Source of the DNA: an archaeon
GTDB lineage: Archaea; Halobacteriota; Syntropharchaeia; Alkanophagales; Methanospirareceae
Length of the DNA: 29,945 bases
Assembly: GCA_030019325.1 (NCBI GenBank)
Contig: JASEFB010000008.1
Location: forward strand, 1 to 29,945
Direction of reading: 5' to 3'
Shown here: positions 6,657-15,522 of the stretch, one piece after another
How positions within the stretch are numbered: the stretch's first letter is position 1
Layout: each line of letters begins with the position of its first letter
Notes under the pieces: generated by a model
Database searches by the model: none
Told to the model about the DNA's origin: nothing
Seen by the model: the letters and a program-made list of their open reading frames with translations, nothing else
Program-made: the position numbers and the translations under genes

Positions 6657-7436
6657 TTATGTCACTAAATACCTTTCCCTTATTTCCCCCGCCTTTTCTA
6701 TTCCTATCTCCACCATCTCGGCTACCTCTTCTTCCTTCAGCCCATCACTCCCGCTCTTCTGCATTCCGGATAACGTGCCATCTGCATTAGAAATCACCGT
6801 TAACTTGCTCGTAGCTGCGTTTTCCTCATACAAGTTCGGATCTGCGAGGATATTCCCTCCGATTTCTACCGTCGTGACCGCCACCGGTGTATCCCGAATC
6901 GGCAAGCTACTTTCACCACTCAACCCATATTTCTCGTTTGGTATGTGGGCATTCAAGAGAGACGCAATAGCACCTAATGCCGCGGCATCGACGAGGTTAC
7001 CATCATTGTCCAATACATGGATATCTATAAATACCATCCAGACTTTCTCCCCTTCTTCTATACACAACTTCTCTAAATCAATAGTCTTGGAGCCTCGAAT
7101 CCCCCTATCCACCACTCTTGCCAGTTCTACGCTGTTCTCATCTGGCGGTCCGGGCTCAAAATCCGGTGATGCCATCGGAACGAGCTCCGCATTGGTCATT
7201 ATTACCCCTTCATTCGGAGCATCAGAAAAAGGTTCACCTGGTTCAAGCTTTACACCCACTAATACTACCGTCTCTCCTATCTTCACCAATGCAGAACCCT
7301 CTGCCCTCTTTATTACATCCCGCTCCACACTTATCGCCCGATATTCACGAAATCCTCTGCCATCTACCCGCTTCCCACTTCCTATCAAATCGTACACATA
7401 ATCTTTCCTTATATCTTCCATAATCTCAAAACCCAT
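6657..7436 (-). CDS. rrp42: Exosome complex subunit Rrp42
   Basis: RNase PH-fold subunit of the archaeal exosome, which degrades and tails RNA 3' ends. Rrp42 pairs with Rrp41 in a hexameric ring but lacks the phosphate-binding catalytic set. The 259 residues begin with the N-terminal helix and GSGKRVDGRGFREYR. They carry the Rrp42-type segment MASPDFEPGPPDENSVELARVVDRGIR and FIDIHVLDNDGNLVDAAALGA. It starts two bases after the rrp41 stop and ends the exosome/proteasome operon. Downstream on this strand lies the intron-containing spacer rather than the rpl37ae/rpoP genes that often follow in other archaea. Confidence 0.96.
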   Translation of the reverse strand: MGFEIMEDIRKDYVYDLIGSGKRVDGRGFREYRAISVERDVIKRAEGSALVKIGETVVLVGVKLEPGEPFSDAPNEGVIMTNAELVPMASPDFEPGPPDENSVELARVVDRGIRGSKTIDLEKLCIEEGEKVWMVFIDIHVLDNDGNLVDAAALGAIASLLNAHIPNEKYGLSGESSLPIRDTPVAVTTVEIGGNILADPNLYEENAATSKLTVISNADGTLSGMQKSGSDGLKEEEVAEMVEIGIEKAGEIRERYLVT

Positions 7437-7438
7437 CT

Positions 7439-8173
7439 CTATGCCTCACCTTCACCTATACTCTCACTATATCTCTCGAGTAACGCGGTTCTTTGCAACT
7501 CGTATATCTTACTGCATGCAGTCGCCGCAAGCTTCAGCCCGCGTTCGAATTCTTCCTGGCTAAAGCGACCGTCCATTTGCAACATGGTAATTGTATTTGT
7601 TCTCGCAACCATCGCCACGGGCATATCTCCCTCACCGTAATTGTCCTCCACAGCATTCAAGTCCAGTACCACTTCTCCATTTATTTTACCTACAGCAACC
7701 GAAGAAACGAGGTCTTTCATAGGAATCCCCGCAGCCGCAAGAGCGACGGAAGCTGCATTAATACCCGCTGTTCTCGTCCCCGCATCAGACTGGAGTACCT
7801 CCACATAGACGTCTATCGCGGTCTTCGGATAATATTCTTTTATGATCACCGGGTCCAACGCTTCTCTACTCACCTTTGAGATCTCCACGCTCCTCCTGTC
7901 CGGTCCTGGTCGCTTTCTATCATCCACAGAGAAAGGCGCCATGTTATACCGGTATTTAATCACTGCCATCTTTGCATCCTGAAAGTGCCGCGGATGCATC
8001 TCTCGTGGTCCGTAGACCGCGGCAATCACTTTATTATCCCCCAACTCGAAGTAACATGACCCATCTGCTCTTTTTAACACACCGACCTCTATCTTTATGG
8101 GCCTGAGCTCTTCAAAACCCCTTCCATCTAATCTCTTCCCATCTTTTATAAGCTCTATCTCCTCTTTCTTCAT
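7439..8173 (-). CDS. rrp41: Exosome complex catalytic subunit Rrp41
   Basis: Catalytic RNase PH-fold subunit of the archaeal exosome, performing phosphorolytic 3'-5' RNA degradation and the reverse polyadenylation-like reaction. At 244 residues, visible landmarks are KRLDGRGFEELRPI, AAVYGPREMHPRH, the RNA/phosphate-binding region GPDRRSVEISKV, the QSDAGTRTAGINAAS motif, and the acidic active-site segment DLNAVEDNYGEGDMPVAM. It lies nine bases after rrp4 and two bases before rrp42, the standard archaeal order. Confidence 0.97.
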   Translation of the reverse strand: MKKEEIELIKDGKRLDGRGFEELRPIKIEVGVLKRADGSCYFELGDNKVIAAVYGPREMHPRHFQDAKMAVIKYRYNMAPFSVDDRKRPGPDRRSVEISKVSREALDPVIIKEYYPKTAIDVYVEVLQSDAGTRTAGINAASVALAAAGIPMKDLVSSVAVGKINGEVVLDLNAVEDNYGEGDMPVAMVARTNTITMLQMDGRFSQEEFERGLKLAATACSKIYELQRTALLERYSESIGEGEA

Positions 8174-8182
8174 TCTTCTTCC

Positions 8183-8854
8183 TCATCCTCTTCTCTTTTT
8201 AAAAGAATCTAAAAAATCCGCTACTCTGTCTGTCAACCCCGAGGTATGAGCCTCATTCGCAATCATGAGCACTACTTGCGATGCAAGGTTCATCTCATCT
8301 TCGCTTCCTTTTATCCAGATACGGCCATTCTTTGCGATAAATATAAAGCAATTGCATTTCTCCTTGAGCATCTTTATCATCGAACCACTCCTTCCAATGA
8401 CCCGTGGCACCTTGGTATGTGATATCTCTATCAATCTCCCCCTGCCTCCTATCTTGAATTCGTCCTTCAATGTTAGATCTACTCGCATCAGTGCATCCAC
8501 ACTCAGTACTTTCGCCACAATCAAATCGCCTGAATCAAGATATCTATTCATGCTGCCGAATTCTATTCTCCTCTCCTCACCCTTTGCAAGTTCTGACATA
8601 TGTAATCGAGCTTCGTAAGGAGAAGCGATATCAACAATCCAATAAGGAAACGAGATTTCAACTATTTTACCGATCACGATGTCTCCCCGTGATGGCACAT
8701 ACTTCCCTGAAAGCGCGACAACTTTTATCTCTTCTTTGTCGTCCATTATACCATATTTCATCGCGTAAACCTTGCCATCGGCAACGTACGTCCCCTCTCC
8801 TGCACGATTCGCCTCTTCAGAAAGAAAATCCCCGGGTACCACAACTTTATACAT
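8183..8854 (-). CDS. rrp4: Exosome RNA-binding subunit Rrp4
   Basis: RNA-binding cap subunit of the exosome; three copies sit on the Rrp41/42 ring and guide RNA in. The 223 residues show the expected order: N-terminal domain (VVPGDFLSEE), an S1 domain (GDIVIGKIVEISFPYWIVDI through LIVAKVLSVDALMRVDLTL), and a KH domain with the GxxG loop in VIGRSGSMIKMLKEKC. It is separated by only six bases from SBDS upstream, consistent with one transcript. Confidence 0.96.
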   Translation of the reverse strand: MYKVVVPGDFLSEEANRAGEGTYVADGKVYAMKYGIMDDKEEIKVVALSGKYVPSRGDIVIGKIVEISFPYWIVDIASPYEARLHMSELAKGEERRIEFGSMNRYLDSGDLIVAKVLSVDALMRVDLTLKDEFKIGGRGRLIEISHTKVPRVIGRSGSMIKMLKEKCNCFIFIAKNGRIWIKGSEDEMNLASQVVLMIANEAHTSGLTDRVADFLDSFKKRRG

Positions 8855-8860
8855 GGTATC

Positions 8861-9553
8861 TCACTTCACCACCTTCGTTTGAGCCTCTCCCTTTGTTATG
8901 CGGTTCAAAAAAGAGAAGAGCTCATCTCTCATCCCCGCCGGTACTTTCACCACCGCTATGAATGAGCCATCTTCCTGCCACTCTTCCTTCACCAGCTCAA
9001 AATTCCTTTTGAGCTCATATACTCGCCCCGTATACGCCGCCGGGATTTTTACCGCTATCTCTTTCTCCGCTATCTTTATCGGAATTATCGCCCGTATCGC
9101 CTTCACCGTCTCATTTACCAACTCGTCAACACTCTTAAACGGATCAATGTGTACCTTAGCCTCATTCATTGCAATCTCTATTCTCGTAGGTGGATGGGGG
9201 GTATTTGTCTGAGGGTTGATAGAGATGCGCGCAATCCGGTCTACCACCATCATCTTCTTCTCCTCGACTTTCTTCCTCCTCTGCTCTGCGGTAAGCTGCA
9301 ACTCCCCTTCTTTTAATATCTCTTTTGCTATTTCCCCGACCTCGGTGGTAGAGAAGACCGCCATCAAATCCGCTTCCGTTGCTTTTTCGCCTTTTGAAGC
9401 ATCTACAAATATCTCATCCACTGCTAATACATCTTCTATCTCCCCTTTAGCACCACTTCTGATGAGGTACGCCTCATCAGGATCTACGAGAATTTCAAAG
9501 ATCCTCTTACCATGCCTATATCTTGCTACTACTGCTTTGTCCAAACTCACCAT
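8861..9553 (-). CDS. Ribosome maturation factor SBDS/Sdo1 homologue
   Basis: Homologue of the Shwachman-Bodian-Diamond protein, which in eukaryotes helps release eIF6 from the 60S subunit; archaeal copies are thought to act in 50S maturation. The 230-residue length is typical. It starts with VSLDKAVVARYRHGKRIFEILVDP and contains AEQRRKKVEEKKMMVVDRIARISINPQTNTPHPPTRIE, the central-domain signature. It lies between psmA and rrp4 with 4- and 6-base spacers, the conserved archaeal arrangement that links proteasome, ribosome maturation and RNA decay genes. Confidence 0.96.
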   Translation of the reverse strand: MVSLDKAVVARYRHGKRIFEILVDPDEAYLIRSGAKGEIEDVLAVDEIFVDASKGEKATEADLMAVFSTTEVGEIAKEILKEGELQLTAEQRRKKVEEKKMMVVDRIARISINPQTNTPHPPTRIEIAMNEAKVHIDPFKSVDELVNETVKAIRAIIPIKIAEKEIAVKIPAAYTGRVYELKRNFELVKEEWQEDGSFIAVVKVPAGMRDELFSFLNRITKGEAQTKVVK

Positions 9554-9557
9554 TTTC

Positions 9558-10304
9558 TTATCCTTCGCTCTCGCTCTCAGCCTTCTCCATCACTTTCTTT
9601 ATATAGGGCTCCAGCTCTTCAGCCTTTAATATCCTGAACCTCTTCTTTTCCACCTCCGCAAGACCCGCATCCACCGTTGTTATGTCAAGCTTCCCTTCTG
9701 TTACTTTGTGCAACGCTTCCAGACCAAGCACGATGGCATCCTCAAGTACGATATCCTCCTGATACCGCTGCTCGAGTAGCTCGGTTACCACGCTCCTTCC
9801 AGAACCTATCGCAGTTGCCTTATATTCAAGTAATGCACCGCTTGGATCGGTCTCAAAGAGATAATTATTACCATTATACACGCCTCCAATCAACAAGGCA
9901 GTGCCAAAAGGTCTGAGTCCACCGAGTTGTGTGTATGCTTGCTTAAAATCACATATCTTCTTCGCTAATGTTTCCACATCTATTGGCTCGTCATATACAA
10001 TTTTATTTATTTGCGCCTCTATCCTGCCCCGATCGATCAGTATCCGGGCATCTGCGACCAGCCCTGAAGTTGCTGCACCTATATGATCGTCTATCTGGAA
10101 AATCTTTTCCACAGAACCACCCTCCAATAGCCTGGAGGTCAACCTCTTATCCACCAGCAGCGCAACGCCATTCCGTGCTTTTATTCCCACGGCGGTCGTT
10201 CCCCTTTTTACCGCTTCTCTTGCATATTCTACCTGAAATAACCTTCCATCAGGGCTGAAAACCGTGATTGCCCTATCATAACCCATTTGTGGCATCATGT
10301 GCAT
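9558..10304 (-). CDS. psmA: Proteasome alpha subunit
   Basis: Forms the outer rings of the archaeal 20S proteasome and controls substrate entry. The 248 residues begin with the gate and alpha-subunit signature MGYDRAITVFSPDGRLFQVEYAREAVKRG. Further on are LLVDKRLTSRL, the HIGAATSGLVADARILIDRGR block and GGLRPFGTALLIGG. The ATG at 10304 is preceded by GGTGATG. It is the first protein gene of the operon and follows tRNA-Ala by 32 bases on the same strand. The catalytic beta subunit is not in the window. Confidence 0.97.
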   Translation of the reverse strand: MHMMPQMGYDRAITVFSPDGRLFQVEYAREAVKRGTTAVGIKARNGVALLVDKRLTSRLLEGGSVEKIFQIDDHIGAATSGLVADARILIDRGRIEAQINKIVYDEPIDVETLAKKICDFKQAYTQLGGLRPFGTALLIGGVYNGNNYLFETDPSGALLEYKATAIGSGRSVVTELLEQRYQEDIVLEDAIVLGLEALHKVTEGKLDITTVDAGLAEVEKKRFRILKAEELEPYIKKVMEKAESESEG

Positions 10305-10336
10305 TCACATCACCTATTTCTTTCTCTCCTTTTCCA

Positions 10337-10408
10337 TGGACTCGACGGGATTTGAACCCGTGGCTTCCTCCTCGCGAAGGAGGCACTCTTCCACTGAGCT
10401 ACGAGCCC
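10337..10408 (-). tRNA. tRNA-Ala (anticodon CGC)
   Basis: A 72-base cloverleaf on the minus strand. The acceptor stem GGGCTCG pairs with CGAGTCC and includes the G3:U70 wobble that is the identity element for alanyl-tRNA synthetase. The D arm is GCTC/GAGT, the anticodon stem CCTCC/GGAGG, the loop TTCGCGA with anticodon CGC, and the T arm ACGGG-TTCAAAT-CCCGT. The discriminator is A. No CCA is encoded and no intron is present. It lies 32 bases upstream of psmA in the same direction and so probably heads that transcript. Confidence 0.95.
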
Positions 10409-10442
10409 CGTCTTCTTAGCTCCACACTAATTAATAACAGGA

Positions 10443-10457
10443 GAATAATAAATAAGT
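10443..10457 (-). promoter_or_regulatory. TATA-like element upstream of tRNA-Ala/psmA operon
   Basis: ACTTATTTATTATTC on the minus strand, ending about 35 bases before the mature tRNA 5' end. That would leave a short precursor leader for RNase P to remove. It could drive both the tRNA and the downstream operon. Confidence 0.4.
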
Positions 10458-10492
10458 AGTTAGTTTTGCAGGCTGAAGGGGCTTGAGTATCA

Positions 10493-11182
10493 ATGGAACT
10501 CATATCGTCACCTTTTCTCCTTGGTGCATCTCTTGTAGGAATGGGATTTCTGATAGGGCTGAGCGGAGCGTCGATACCCGGGCCTATGCTTGCTTACGTC
10601 ATTTCTGATACCCTGAAGAAAGGAGCTTTATCAGGGCCGCTTACTGTACTTGGGCACATCACCGTGGAATTTTTACTCATCATCGCACTTGTTTTGGGAC
10701 TCGGCTTGACAAGCCTTTTCTTTCAGTTCAAATCTCTGATCTATGTAATAGGCGGTATTGCTCTCATGTTAATGTCTTTATTGGTTATTAAAGAGGTGGG
10801 AAGGGTGAAATCAAGGTCAACCACGAAGGAAATAGATAAGGAAATGAGCATGCGAGGCGCGAAGTATGCGTATAACAGTTCAATTTTTGGCGGTGTTCTC
10901 TTCACTACTTTTAATCCCTCTTTTATTCCCTGGTGGGTGACATTGGGATATCCGCTCTTGTTACAGGGATTTGAATGGCTCGCGCTGACCGGAATAGTTT
11001 TAGTTACGATGGGGCATTTCCTTTCCGATTTAGCCTGGTATTCTTTTATCTCCTACTCGTTCTCACGAGGGAAGAATTTCTTCGTTGGCAAGCGATATGA
11101 ACTAATGATGCTCGTCTTAGCACTCTTTGTCATCGCTTTTGGGGTTTTCTTCTTTATTAAAGGTATCACTGGATTTTTTTGA
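10493..11182 (+). CDS. LysE-family transporter (amino-acid exporter-like membrane protein)
   Basis: Integral membrane protein of the LysE/RhtB superfamily, whose members export amino acids and related small molecules. The 229 residues carry about six hydrophobic helices. The first contains the family motif SGASIPGPMLAYVISDTLKKG (PGPM near residues 30-33). The matching second-half segment is FTTFNPSFIPWWVTLG. The cytoplasmic loop (~100-125) is basic. A GAAGGGG sequence lies ~10 bases before the ATG. It lies 28 bases upstream of adenine deaminase on the same strand, so the two may be cotranscribed. The substrate is unknown; a link to purine metabolism is only suggested by position. Confidence 0.85.
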   Translation: MELISSPFLLGASLVGMGFLIGLSGASIPGPMLAYVISDTLKKGALSGPLTVLGHITVEFLLIIALVLGLGLTSLFFQFKSLIYVIGGIALMLMSLLVIKEVGRVKSRSTTKEIDKEMSMRGAKYAYNSSIFGGVLFTTFNPSFIPWWVTLGYPLLLQGFEWLALTGIVLVTMGHFLSDLAWYSFISYSFSRGKNFFVGKRYELMMLVLALFVIAFGVFFFIKGITGFF

Positions 11183-11210
11183 ACCGAAATGACCTTCGAA
11201 TTACAGCAAT

Positions 11211-12917
11211 ATGAGAACAAAGGATTTGGTTGATATCGCTTTAGGCAAAGAAAAAGCGGATGTGGTGCTGAAGAATACAAATCTCGTAAATGTGTGCAGT
11301 GGCGAGCTATACGAAACCGATATTGCAATTGCTCGTGGTTTGATCGTGGGATTAGGACGATACAAGGGGAGAGAAGAGATAGACGCCCAGAATACCTATG
11401 CAGTTCCTGGATTAGTGGACGGGCATACGCACATAGAAATGAGTATGCTCTCGGTGACCGAGTTTGCAAAGGCGGTAGTGCCTCGTGGGACGACTGCGGT
11501 GGTAGAGGACCCACATGAGATAGCAAATGTCCTGGGTGTCGATGGAATACGCGCGATTTTAGCCGAAGCCAAAACAACTCCGCTCAAAGTATTTTGCATG
11601 GCTCCTTCCTGTGTCCCTTCTACCGACCCTGCACTCGGACTCGAGACCTCAGGTGCGAAGATAGGGCATGAAGAACTCAAGGATTTGCTACAGCTGGAAG
11701 ATGTCATAGGCTTAGCAGAAGTCATGAATTTCAGTGGTGTTATAACAAAAGAGGATGAGGTATGGAAGAAAATAGAGGTTGCAAAGGAGTTTAAATCTAT
11801 AATCGATGGACATGCTCCTTTACTCAGAGGGAACGAGCTCAACGCTTATGTCTTAAGTGGTGTGGGCTCAGACCACGAGAGTGTCTTGTATGAGGAAGCG
11901 CTGGAAAAGCTCCGACTGGGTATGCGCGTGATGGTGCGAGAAGGTTCTGCGGCAAAGAACTTGAAAGCTCTCGCTCCTTTGTTGAAATCGGTAGATACAC
12001 GGAACTGCATGCTCGTCACCGATGGCGACCGAACGCTGCGCGATTTAAAGGAAGAGGGGTATTTAGACCATGTTGTGAGGAGAGCAATTGAGGAAGGCAT
12101 AGAGCCGGTAAAGGCAGTGCAGATGTGCACACTAAATCCCGCACGATGGTTCAAACTCGACGATTATATAGGCAGCATTTCGCCCGGTAAATGTGCGGAC
12201 ATCGTGCTGTTAAAAAACTTAGAGAGATTTGAGGTTGAGACCGTAATAGTGAATGGAAAGACGGATTTTGCCCCACCCTTTGGATATACCTATACCTATC
12301 CACAATACGGGGAAAGTGTTCGGATAAAGCGAGTAAACCCTGCTGATTTTGCGATTAAACTGGACCGAGCGAGAAAAGCGAGAATAATCGGGTTAATAGA
12401 GGGTGAACTCCTGACTGAGGAGATTGTGGAGGAGATAAGTGGTATAGACACCACTCGTGATATACTAAAAATTGGTGTGCTCGAACGGCATCATTACTCT
12501 GGTAATATCGGCGTGGGGTTCGTAAAAGGGTTTGGCTTGAAAGCAGGTACTGTCGCTTCATCTATTGCTCACGACTCGCATAATATCATTGCTATCGGCA
12601 CAACCGAAGAGGATATGGCTTTCGCGTGTAACCGTTTACAAGAGATAGGTGGTGGGATAGTGCTCTGCACTGGAAGTGAAGTGATGAGCGAGTTAGCATT
12701 GCCCATCGCAGGGCTCATGAGTGATAAAGCGCTGGATTATGTCGCACAAAAACAGAGAGAACTGGAAGAGAACATATCAGAGCTGGGCTGTAAACTGAAA
12801 GCGCCTTTTATTACGCTGTCGTTTCTCGCGTTACCCGTGATACCGAAGCTGAAGATAACAGATAGGGGGTTGGTCGATGTGGAGAAACGGGAAATAGTAA
12901 GTACTTTTTGTGATTAA
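11211..12917 (+). CDS. ade: Adenine deaminase
   Basis: Amidohydrolase-superfamily metalloenzyme converting adenine to hypoxanthine and ammonia (purine salvage). Normal length at 568 residues. The N-terminal metal site VDGHTHIEMSML (His72, His74) is followed by the Ade-specific EDPHEIANVLG, then IIDGHAPLLRGNELNAYV, SDHES, and the acidic LVTDGDRTLRDL. The C-terminal adenine-deaminase domain runs from about residue 395 with HHYSGNIGVGFVKGFGL and SIAHDSHNIIAIGT. It follows the LysE-type gene closely; no strong Shine-Dalgarno precedes the ATG. Confidence 0.95.
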   Translation: MRTKDLVDIALGKEKADVVLKNTNLVNVCSGELYETDIAIARGLIVGLGRYKGREEIDAQNTYAVPGLVDGHTHIEMSMLSVTEFAKAVVPRGTTAVVEDPHEIANVLGVDGIRAILAEAKTTPLKVFCMAPSCVPSTDPALGLETSGAKIGHEELKDLLQLEDVIGLAEVMNFSGVITKEDEVWKKIEVAKEFKSIIDGHAPLLRGNELNAYVLSGVGSDHESVLYEEALEKLRLGMRVMVREGSAAKNLKALAPLLKSVDTRNCMLVTDGDRTLRDLKEEGYLDHVVRRAIEEGIEPVKAVQMCTLNPARWFKLDDYIGSISPGKCADIVLLKNLERFEVETVIVNGKTDFAPPFGYTYTYPQYGESVRIKRVNPADFAIKLDRARKARIIGLIEGELLTEEIVEEISGIDTTRDILKIGVLERHHYSGNIGVGFVKGFGLKAGTVASSIAHDSHNIIAIGTTEEDMAFACNRLQEIGGGIVLCTGSEVMSELALPIAGLMSDKALDYVAQKQRELEENISELGCKLKAPFITLSFLALPVIPKLKITDRGLVDVEKREIVSTFCD

Positions 12918-13011
12918 AATTGTACAACACCTAACCCTCCGAGTGCACGGTGTAGATATTTTGTTCACTTGAATAATTTAGCTTCAGAGTCACATGATGC
13001 ATTATAAAAAA

Positions 13012-13449
13012 TCAGAACACAAACGCTCTGATAATCTCTTTCAACTCCTCAAGATCGTTATATGCCCTGCACACCACGCCTGTTTTGCCGCGAATGTACG
13101 CTGACATAACGTCTTCGTATTCCCTTTTATACACACACAATACCGGAATGCCGAGATTGACCGCATCGGCTATTTCCGCACCGACACCGAGGCTCGGATT
13201 GGTTATTTCTGCTATGACAAGGTCCGCCTCTTTCAACCATCGGTAATCCCGATCGTGAATCTCCTTATCGGTAAGTTGCGACTCGTTCTCCATAAAGTTC
13301 CCGTTGGTTTGATGCCTGCTAATCACCTCCATCCCCAGTGTTTCTATTATGTCCGGAATTTTCCGTAATTCCTCCTGAGCGACTCTCCCATACCCGCCTC
13401 GCATCGAGCACGAAAAGAAAACTCGTTTTGGTCTGTTCATAACAAACAT
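13012..13449 (-). CDS. 2'-deoxynucleoside 5'-phosphate N-hydrolase-like protein (DNPH1/Rcl family)
   Basis: Small cytoplasmic enzyme of the nucleoside 2-deoxyribosyltransferase fold; DNPH1-like members cleave the N-glycosidic bond of deoxynucleoside monophosphates. The 145 residues show the nucleotide-binding start VFFSCSMRGG, a DRDYRWLKEADLVIAEITNPSLGVGAEIADA segment with the conserved Asp and the active-site Glu (GAEIA), and a final helix. The ATG at 13449 has GGAGGG nine bases upstream, so I prefer it to the ATG three codons on. It stands alone between two plus-strand genes. Its partner in nucleotide salvage could be the nearby adenine deaminase, but they are not in one operon. Confidence 0.85.
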   Translation of the reverse strand: MFVMNRPKRVFFSCSMRGGYGRVAQEELRKIPDIIETLGMEVISRHQTNGNFMENESQLTDKEIHDRDYRWLKEADLVIAEITNPSLGVGAEIADAVNLGIPVLCVYKREYEDVMSAYIRGKTGVVCRAYNDLEELKEIIRAFVF

Positions 13450-13559
13450 AAGATATGCCCTCCCGAATCTAAAATTGATGCTTTTTCCCTTATTCCATTC
13501 TCTTATACCTTTCTACATACCTTATTCATACTAATTAATCAACAGAAAACTGGAGCCCT

Positions 13560-15494
13560 ATGGCAAACAAAGTGGAGATTTTGTCACCCGTTGGAGGTCC
13601 TCAGTCGCTCACATCAGCAGTTGAAAATGGCGCAGATGCCGTTTATTTTGGCGTGGGCAAGTTCAACGCTCGAAGGCGCGCCGAGAATTTCACCCTGATG
13701 GAGTTGCGAGAGGCGGTCGAATACGCCCATGATAACGGCGTAAAGGTTTACAATACCTTCAATATCCTGATAAAAAATCACGAGTTCCGTGAGTTCTTCG
13801 ATAACATATCAGATGCGTATGCCAGCGGTATAGACGGAATAATGATTCAGCACATCTCATTTGCATGGCTTCTTAAAGATACATTTCCCGATCTCAGAAT
13901 CCATATATCCACGCAGGCTGCGGTAACAAATACGTACTACGCTGACTTACTTTCCGGTGCGGACCGGGTCACCCTTCCCCGAGAGTTCTCGCTTGACCAG
14001 GTACGTGAGTTTATCGAAAAGGTAGGGCCACGGCTGGAGACCGAGGTATTTGTTCACGGTGCGCTCTGCTTCAGCTACAGTGGACAGTGCCTCTTCTCAA
14101 GTTTCTTGGGTGGACGAAGTGGCAATCGCGGATTATGCGCACAGCCATGCAGGAGAAAATACAACGAGAGTTACCTGTTGAGTACCAAGGACTTATGCCT
14201 TGTTCATAGAATCCCTGAACTGATAACCGCAGGTGTTTCATCGCTCAAAATAGAGGGCAGGCTCAGGAGCCCACAGTATACCGCGCTCGCTACAAGGGTT
14301 TACCGACTCGCCGTGGATTCATATTATGCCGGGCAACTCAGGCTGCCAGAAAAAGAACTCAAAGAGCTCGCGCTTGAATTCAACCGTGAATTTACCGAGG
14401 GTTATCTATTTGAGGAGACTGAGATTACAGCTTGTGAAAGCTCGAAAAACCGTGGCCTCTTTCTCGGCATAGTCGGCGCGGATACAACGCTCACACTGCA
14501 CGAACCTCTAGCGGTTGGCGATGGGATCGGTATCTGGACCAAGGACGAGATTGACGGTGCAGTCATAAAGAAGATAGAAAAAGACGGGAATTTGGTATCT
14601 TCGGCATACGCTGGTGAAACCGTAAAGCTCTTCATCCGTGCAACTGAGGGTGATCGAATCTACAAAACATCCTCGAGAAAGAAAACGCGGTATGCGCCCG
14701 TAAACCCAAAACCAAAAATCGAGACACCCATGCGAGCAAAGCTCCAGGTACCAATTCCGAACATCGAAGTAACCGAATCAGACGGTATGGAGATCTTGGT
14801 AAAGGTGTACTCCAACGTGGCTGCAGAAGGTGCGTTGAAAGCAGGTGCAACAACTGTTTTCTATTCTATCTTCGCACACGATCTCCCCGAAAGCCATGCA
14901 TCACCGTACATCCCGCGGATGCTGTCTGATTCCGACGCTGCGGACGCGATAACTAGGGTAATTGAAGATGATTCGGGTGCTGTCCTCCTCGGAGACCTTG
15001 GATTGATCCCCCACCTATCAAAACCGGGGTCACGAACGGTCTATCTCGACTATTCCGCGAATATCTTCAACGACATAGACATGGCGTTTATAAAAAAATA
15101 TGGCGCTGTTCCGGTACTATCCCCTGAGCTCAATCAATCCGAGCTTGCGGAATTCAAAAACAAGAATTTTGCCGTCCTCGTTCATGGCAGACCGGTCCTC
15201 ATGAACACCAAATATCAGCTGAAAGAAGGGTCGTTGAAGGACGAAAGGGGGTTTGTTTTCCCGGTACGAGAAGAATTCAAGTACACCCAGATCCTCAACA
15301 GCTTACCCATAGGTCTCTTCAACGAGATATCAAAACTCTGCGACGCAGGCATAACCAAATTCTTCTTTGACCTGACAGATGGCAATGCGGAAAAGATAAT
15401 CCGCCTGTACAAGGACATCCTTAATGGTAAACCTGTTAAGAAGTCACTGCGGCGAAACCACACGCGGGGACATTTCAACCGTGGTGTTGGATAA
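13560..15494 (+). CDS. Peptidase U32 family protein, long two-part form
   Basis: A 644-residue U32 protein. Although named for collagenase-like peptidases, bacterial members TrhP and RlhA act in tRNA and 23S rRNA hydroxylation, so an RNA-modification role is plausible. The first part is a TIM-barrel-like domain (LSPVGGPQSLTSAVENGADAVYFG) with four conserved Cys, probably an Fe-S site: Cys170 and Cys177 in HGALCFSYSGQCL, and Cys193 and Cys197 in NRGLCAQPCR. Residues ~405-620 resemble a second, degenerate U32-like half (GAVLLGDLGLIPHL, VLVHGRPVLMNTKYQL). The protein ends in the family's TRGHFNRGV tail. GGAG lies five bases before the ATG. It converges on the HdrA genes. Confidence 0.9.
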   Translation: MANKVEILSPVGGPQSLTSAVENGADAVYFGVGKFNARRRAENFTLMELREAVEYAHDNGVKVYNTFNILIKNHEFREFFDNISDAYASGIDGIMIQHISFAWLLKDTFPDLRIHISTQAAVTNTYYADLLSGADRVTLPREFSLDQVREFIEKVGPRLETEVFVHGALCFSYSGQCLFSSFLGGRSGNRGLCAQPCRRKYNESYLLSTKDLCLVHRIPELITAGVSSLKIEGRLRSPQYTALATRVYRLAVDSYYAGQLRLPEKELKELALEFNREFTEGYLFEETEITACESSKNRGLFLGIVGADTTLTLHEPLAVGDGIGIWTKDEIDGAVIKKIEKDGNLVSSAYAGETVKLFIRATEGDRIYKTSSRKKTRYAPVNPKPKIETPMRAKLQVPIPNIEVTESDGMEILVKVYSNVAAEGALKAGATTVFYSIFAHDLPESHASPYIPRMLSDSDAADAITRVIEDDSGAVLLGDLGLIPHLSKPGSRTVYLDYSANIFNDIDMAFIKKYGAVPVLSPELNQSELAEFKNKNFAVLVHGRPVLMNTKYQLKEGSLKDERGFVFPVREEFKYTQILNSLPIGLFNEISKLCDAGITKFFFDLTDGNAEKIIRLYKDILNGKPVKKSLRRNHTRGHFNRGVG

Positions 15495-15522
15495 AAAATA
15501 AAAGATGGGAGTGAAATTCAAC

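Noticed and set aside
6619..7401. 260-codon plus-strand ORF
   Set aside because: It is fully antisense to rrp42, Ser/Pro-rich with no family signature; a shadow of rrp42 codon use.
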